Assembly: GCA_937919795.1 (NCBI GenBank)
Contig: CALFOA010000019.1
Coordinates: 1 to 8,496 of the forward strand
Source of the DNA: an uncultured Neisseria sp.
Lineage (GTDB): Bacteria > Pseudomonadota > Gammaproteobacteria > Burkholderiales > Neisseriaceae
Length of the DNA: 8,496 nt
Direction: 5' to 3'
Positions 5,533 through 8,496 of this stretch are shown here, piece by piece. The notes beneath the pieces were generated by a model that saw only the letters and a list, made by a program, of their open reading frames with translations, had not been told where the DNA came from and searched no databases. Every line of letters starts with the position of its first letter. The stretch's first letter is position 1. A program made the position numbers and the translations under genes.

Positions 5533-5562
5533 GATTAAGCAGTTTCTGGTGAGTAAGTGGGT

Positions 5563-5591
5563 ATTGTAGGCGATGGATGCCTGTCTGAAAA
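5563..5591 (-). promoter_or_regulatory. Putative promoter of the S49 peptidase gene using DUS bases as -35
   Basis: On the - strand TTTTCA (5591-5586), a 17-nt spacer and TACAAT (5568-5563) precede the ATG at 5532 with a leader of about 24 nt. The -35 bases are the end of the reverse-complement DUS. The match is moderate (4/6 and 5/6). Confidence 0.35.
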
Positions 5592-5626
5592 CCGTTTTGC
5601 TATCGGATAGGTTTTTCAGACAGGCA
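5578..5626. repeat. Inverted DUS pair after the HAD hydrolase gene (weak terminator)
   Basis: Exact DUS at 5578-5589 (+) and 5615-5626 (-), pairing as a stem of about 16 bp with one bulge (5578-5593 with 5610-5626) and a loop of about 16 nt. On the - strand no T-run follows the stem, so termination of the upstream operon may be partial or Rho-assisted. On the + strand ATTTATTTAT follows. Confidence 0.6.
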
Positions 5627-5631
5627 TTTAT

Positions 5632-6282
5632 TTATAAGTTATCTAGCAAGGCAGGTAGTTCCGATAAACTGGAAAGCAGCGCCATATGCGGCGATTGCGA
5701 CAGCATTTCGACAGTGTGGGCGCCGGTGCTCACCGCCACTGCGCGGCAACCGGCATAGGCGGCCATGTCCAAATCGTAAGTAGTATCGCCGATGACCAGC
5801 GCATCGGCAGGGGCAACGCCTAATTCGTCGCATAATTCCAGCACCATATCGGGCGCAGGTTTCGGCGGGCATTCGCTGGCGCAGCGGGTGGCGAGCCAGT
5901 AGTGAGCGGTGCCGGTTTGCGCAATCGCGCCGTCGAGGCCGCTGCGGCCTTTGCCGGTGGCCACCGCCAGCCAATAGCCTTTTTGCTTTAAAGCATCCAA
6001 ACAGGGCAGCGCATCGGCGAACAGCATCATGTTTTGATTGTTCGGGTTCAAAGTGCTCAAACTGTAAGCCCGCGCCACCGCCGCTTGTTGCGCGGCATTG
6101 CCTTCGGGCAGCAGGCGGGCGATGATACCGGCCAAGCTGTTGCCGATTAAAGGTTTGACCGCCCCATCGGCCGGCGGCGGCCAGCCGCATTCTTGAAACG
6201 CCGCCTGCATGGTGCGGATAATCGGCGCAGTGGTGTCGGCGAGGGTGCCGTCCCAGTCGAAGATAATCAGTTGTGGCGACAT
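5632..6282 (-). CDS. HAD-family hydrolase, phosphoglycolate phosphatase-like
   Basis: The 216-residue protein is a subfamily IA haloacid dehalogenase-type phosphatase; relatives act on 2-phosphoglycolate or similar small phosphates in the cytosol. All four motifs are seen: motif I DWDGTLAD with Asp9 and Asp11, motif II VATGKG with Thr109, motif III PPKPAPD with Lys141, and motif IV GDTTYD with Asp166 and Asp170. Residues 15-90 form the alpha-helical cap. Substrate cannot be read from sequence; Gph itself, or a nucleotide or sugar phosphatase, are both possible, so I leave the symbol empty. The start ATG at 6282 has GAGAG upstream. It lies 18 nt after maf, so it is part of the dehydrogenase-maf operon. 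Placing a phosphatase next to a Maf pyrophosphatase suggests metabolite house-cleaning, but this is inference. Confidence 0.9.
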   Translation of the reverse strand: MSPQLIIFDWDGTLADTTAPIIRTMQAAFQECGWPPPADGAVKPLIGNSLAGIIARLLPEGNAAQQAAVARAYSLSTLNPNNQNMMLFADALPCLDALKQKGYWLAVATGKGRSGLDGAIAQTGTAHYWLATRCASECPPKPAPDMVLELCDELGVAPADALVIGDTTYDLDMAAYAGCRAVAVSTGAHTVEMLSQSPHMALLSSLSELPALLDNL

Positions 6283-6300
6283 ATTAACTCTCTTATAAGG

Positions 6301-6906
6301 TCAGGCAAACGGCGGCACGGGATAGCCGCTGTTTTGCAATAAGCCGCAGCTTTCAAACACCGGCAGCCCCATCACGCCGGTAAAGCTGCCTTGCAGATGT
6401 TGCACAAACACGCCGCCCAGCCCCTGAATGCCGTAAGCACCGGCTTTGTCTAAAGGTTCGCCGCCGGCGATATAGGCGTCGATTTCGGCATCGCTCAGGC
6501 TTTTAAACTGCACGTCGCTGGTTTGCACCACGCTCTCGCGCGAGCCGTTGTGATACAGGCAAACGGCGGTTAACACCTGATGGGTACGGCCGGAAAGGGC
6601 TTGTAACATCCGGCGCGCGGCCTCGGCGTTTTCCGGTTTGCCGAGAATATGGTTATCGAGCGCTACGGTGGTGTCAGCGGTGAGTACCGGCGTAGCGGGC
6701 GGCGACGGGTGTTGCTGATGCCAGCGGGTGAGGGCGGCAGTATTTTTCTCGCAGGCCATCCGCAGCACATAATCGTAAGCGGCTTCGCCTTCGTGCGGCG
6801 TTTCGTCGATATCGGCGGTCAAACGCTCGATGCGGTAGCCTAAGCTTTCGAGTATCTCGCGGCGGCGCGGGCTGCCGGAGGCTAAATAGAGCAGCGGCGA
6901 ACTCAT
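6301..6906 (-). CDS. maf: Maf-family nucleoside triphosphate pyrophosphatase (YhdE-like)
   Basis: Maf proteins hydrolyse non-canonical or modified NTPs to the monophosphate plus pyrophosphate and have been tied to septum inhibition when overproduced. The 201-residue product carries the phosphate-binding SGSPRRRE (10-17), DIDETP (32-37), ADTTVALD (77-84) with the catalytic Asp78, GKP (89-91), SGRTHQVLT (105-113) and DKAGAYGIQGLGG (153-165). The last motif and the DTTVALD form resemble the YhdE branch (dTTP/UTP pyrophosphatase) rather than the YceF branch. The C-terminus has a short extra tail, QNSGYPVPPFA. The ATG at 6906 overlaps the TGA of the preceding dehydrogenase gene as ATGA, implying translational coupling. 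This is unrelated to the MafA/MafB adhesin-toxin names used in Neisseria. Confidence 0.95.
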   Translation of the reverse strand: MSSPLLYLASGSPRRREILESLGYRIERLTADIDETPHEGEAAYDYVLRMACEKNTAALTRWHQQHPSPPATPVLTADTTVALDNHILGKPENAEAARRMLQALSGRTHQVLTAVCLYHNGSRESVVQTSDVQFKSLSDAEIDAYIAGGEPLDKAGAYGIQGLGGVFVQHLQGSFTGVMGLPVFESCGLLQNSGYPVPPFA

Positions 6907-7745
6907 TTGCCTTGGTCTTCCACCGCTTTACGCGAGAAGTAGTCGAGTGCTGAAGTCGGTAGAACGCGTTTCAGATACCAGAACAACACGGTGGGGAAGG
7001 TCACGCGGTAGCGCGCTTTCGGCCGTTTGGCGGTGAGCGCACGCACGCAGACCACCGCGCAGCTCGGCGAACTCAAGGTAAACGGGGCGACCGCGCCGCT
7101 GGTTTTCAAGCGTTTGAGCTGGCGGTGGTAGGCGGCGGCGTGGAAGCTGCCGTCGATATCGATGTGTTCCTCAAATTTAATCAAGGCGTTATCGCGGAAG
7201 CGGGTGGCAATCGGGCCGGGTTCGACCAGGCTCACATGAATATTGCTGCCGTGTACTTCTTGGCGCAAGGTGTCGCACATGCCTTCCAGTGCATATTTGG
7301 TGCTGTTGTACGCGCCGCGCCAGGGCATGGCGGCAAAGCCCAGAATGCTGCTGTTCACCAAAATACGGCCGTGGCCTTGGCGGCGGAACACCTTCATCGC
7401 CAGCGTGATGCACTGCCAGGCGCCGAAAATATTGGTTTCAAACTGCTCGCGCAACGCGGTGCGCGAAATGTCTTCCACCGCGCCGACCTGGCCGTAACCG
7501 GCGTTGGAAAACAGCGCATCCAGCGAGCCGCCGGTAGCGGCCAATACGCTTTCAAAAGCGGCATTGATGCTGTCGCTGTCGGCCACATCCAATTGCAGTG
7601 CATCGGCAAAACCCTCGGCTTTCAAGCGCTCGACGTCTTCCGCTTTGCGGCAACTGGCAAAAACGCGCCAGCCCATTTGGTGGAGAAATTTAGCGGTGTT
7701 GTAACCGATGCCGCTCGAGCAGCCGGTAATCAGAATACTGGGCAT
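6903..7745 (-). CDS. Short-chain dehydrogenase/reductase, YbbO-like
   Basis: A classical SDR oxidoreductase of 280 residues. The Rossmann motif TGCSSGIG is at 7-14, LDV at 52-54 and NAG at 81-83. The catalytic tetrad is Asn105 (TNIFG), Ser133 (NSSILG), Tyr146 and Lys150 (YNSTK). EPGPIATRF (175-183) follows. SCRKAEDVERL after the second strand, with an Arg, suggests NADP(H) preference. The overall pattern, including the C-terminal KPKARYRVTFPT and LKRVLP segments, resembles E. coli YbbO, reported as an NADP-dependent aldehyde reductase; the substrate here is not known. The start ATG at 7745 has AGGAAA about 6 nt upstream. It is the first gene of a likely operon with maf (4-nt overlap) and the HAD hydrolase. 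Confidence 0.92.
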   Translation of the reverse strand: MPSILITGCSSGIGYNTAKFLHQMGWRVFASCRKAEDVERLKAEGFADALQLDVADSDSINAAFESVLAATGGSLDALFSNAGYGQVGAVEDISRTALREQFETNIFGAWQCITLAMKVFRRQGHGRILVNSSILGFAAMPWRGAYNSTKYALEGMCDTLRQEVHGSNIHVSLVEPGPIATRFRDNALIKFEEHIDIDGSFHAAAYHRQLKRLKTSGAVAPFTLSSPSCAVVCVRALTAKRPKARYRVTFPTVLFWYLKRVLPTSALDYFSRKAVEDQGK

Positions 7746-7774
7746 AATGTTTTCCTACGAATCAATTTTGAATG

Positions 7775-7808
7775 AAATGTTTTCAGACAGGCCTGTCTGA
7801 AAACATTT
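7775..7808. terminator. 34-bp perfect palindrome of fused DUS variants at the rluC end
   Basis: 7775-7808 is a perfect palindrome with no loop, centred between 7791 and 7792. Each half reads GGCCTGTCTGAA (7790-7801 on +, 7782-7793 on -), a one-base variant of the TG-wad DUS. It overlaps the rluC stop codon (7807-7809). There is no T-run on the - strand, so it may be a weak terminator or simply a DUS. Confidence 0.55.
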
Positions 7809-8446
7809 AGGGTTGCTTAATCTGCGATTGTTCCGCTGCTGATAAGCGATCAATCAGTTGTTGCAATTCCGCCGGCAATTCCGCCCGCAGCAGCAGCGGT
7901 TCGCCGCTCAAGGGGTGTGCTAGCCGCAATTCGGCGGCGTGCAGAAACATTCTTTTTAGGCCGAGCTTCTGCAAACGCTTGTTGGCTTGATAATCGCCGT
8001 AGCGTTCGTCGCCGGCAATCGGGCAGTTTTGCGATTGCAGGTGCACGCGGATTTGGTGGGTGCGGCCGGTTTTTAAAGTCGCTTCCACCAAGCTTAGTTC
8101 AGACAGGCCTGCCTGATGCAGCAGGGCGTTGTTGAAACGGGCGAGCACGCGGAAAATGGTGTGCGCCGATTGGCCGTCTTCGCTCACCCGCACCATTTTC
8201 TCACCTTGTGCACCGGTGTATTTAAACAGCGGCAGTTTCACCTGCAATTTATCGGCCGCCAGCTTGCCGACACCCAGCGCCAGATACATTTTTTTCGGGT
8301 GGTCGTTGCGGATGGCTTCGTGCAGTTTCACCAAGGCGCTGCGTTTTTTGGCAATCATCAGTAAGCCGCTGGTGTCTTTGTCGAGACGGTGCACCAGTTC
8401 CAGATAGCGTGCTTCGGGGCGGGCGCGGCGCAGTTGTTCGATTACG
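7807..8446 (-). CDS. rluC: Ribosomal large subunit pseudouridine synthase, RluC-type (5'-truncated)
   Basis: RluC converts three uridines of 23S rRNA (955, 2504, 2580 in E. coli) to pseudouridine. About 213 codons are visible. The catalytic aspartate is in LVHRLDKDTSG (codon at 8380-8382). AKKRSALVKLHEAIR and YLALGVG follow, then KTGRTHQIRVHL and GDERYGD, and a C-terminal FLHAAELRLAHPLSG segment, all in the RluA/RluC order. The N-terminal S4 RNA-binding domain and the start, roughly 100 residues, are missing because genomic sequence ends at 8446. Beyond that the frame runs into adapter sequence encoding CSSDL and offers a false GTG start at 8463. RluC is favoured over RluD by the IEQLRRARPEARYLELVHRLD segment, but the call would be firmer with the N-terminus. 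It ends in the DUS palindrome. Confidence 0.88.
8098..8109 (-). repeat. Variant DUS inside the rluC coding sequence
   Basis: The - strand reads GGCCTGTCTGAA, the same one-base variant found at 4452 and 7790. It lies within rluC codons for AGLSEL. Intragenic DUS are less common than intergenic ones. Confidence 0.55.
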
Positions 8447-8496
8447 AGATCGGAAGAGCACACGTCTGAACTCCAGTCACACTTGATGATCTCGTA
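8447..8496 (+). other. Illumina indexing adapter left on the contig end (not genomic)
   Basis: AGATCGGAAGAGC at 8447-8459 begins the standard TruSeq-type read 1 adapter. It continues without change through ACACGTCTGAAC and TCCAGTCAC to 8480, then an 8-base index ACTTGATG (8481-8488), then ATCTCGTA (8489-8496), the start of the P7 flow-cell sequence. This is synthetic sequence, so real chromosome ends at or about 8446. Confidence 0.98.

Noticed and set aside
5639..6190. 183-codon - strand frame inside the HAD hydrolase gene
   Set aside because: Frame-shifted shadow; the HAD frame carries all four catalytic motifs.
7125..7775. 216-codon + frame opposite the short-chain dehydrogenase gene
   Set aside because: Antisense shadow; the opposite frame has the SDR cofactor and catalytic motifs in order.
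8462..8470. DUS-like core GTCTGAA near the right end
   Set aside because: It belongs to the synthetic adapter (CACGTCTGAAC), not to the genome.
8443..8496. Terminal inverted repeat of a mobile element
   Set aside because: The matching octamers are explained by adapter/P7 sequence on one side and a junction on the other; no transposase or target duplication is seen.
1..8496. tRNA or rRNA genes, Correia elements
   Set aside because: I saw no cloverleaf, no conserved rRNA segments and no Correia-type terminal repeats on reading both strands.

Overview
This window looks like chromosomal DNA of a Neisseriaceae bacterium close to the Neisseria species that use the 'wadsworthii' DNA-uptake dialect. 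The 12-mer TGCCTGTCTGAA occurs nine times as an exact match, five on the + strand and four on either strand in inverted pairs, nearly always between genes. From memory this is the TG-wadDUS variant of the Neisseria DNA uptake sequence (DUS). The proteins (SspA, SspB, PyrD, an S49 peptidase, Maf and others) read as typical betaproteobacterial/Neisseria orthologues in GC-rich DNA.

Layout: 1-595 is the C-terminal half of serC (+), ending in a DUS-hairpin terminator. 596-958 is a non-coding stretch with a 26-bp perfect inverted repeat and a second copy of the sspB 3' tail. 959-2108 holds sspB and sspA on the - strand, separated by an intrinsic terminator; a good sigma70-type promoter lies about 145 nt upstream of sspA. 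2329-2589 (-) is a small two-helix membrane protein of unknown role. 2878-3333 (+) is an AT-rich gene for a YezG/DUF600-type immunity protein with no partner toxin in view. It is followed by a hairpin carrying a different DUS dialect (AGGCCGTCTGAA), which suggests import from another Neisseria. From 3431 to 8446 every gene is on the - strand. In transcription order they are rluC (5'-truncated), a YbbO-like short-chain dehydrogenase, maf, a phosphoglycolate-phosphatase-like HAD hydrolase, an S49 peptidase (SppA-like) and pyrD.

The core genes are housekeeping: serine/pyridoxal synthesis, stringent-starvation/ClpXP adaptor, pyrimidine synthesis, nucleotide house-cleaning, rRNA pseudouridylation and membrane proteolysis. 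The dehydrogenase, maf and HAD genes overlap or sit 18 nt apart and should be one operon.

The last 50 bases (8447-8496) are not genomic: they are an Illumina indexing adapter with an 8-base index, left on the contig end. They create an artificial N-terminus on the rluC reading frame. I found no large undescribed system. The most interesting points are the foreign-dialect DUS attached to the orphan immunity gene, the duplicated SspB ClpX-tail coding sequence flanking a palindromic repeat, and DUS copies that appear to double as terminator, ribosome binding site or promoter element.
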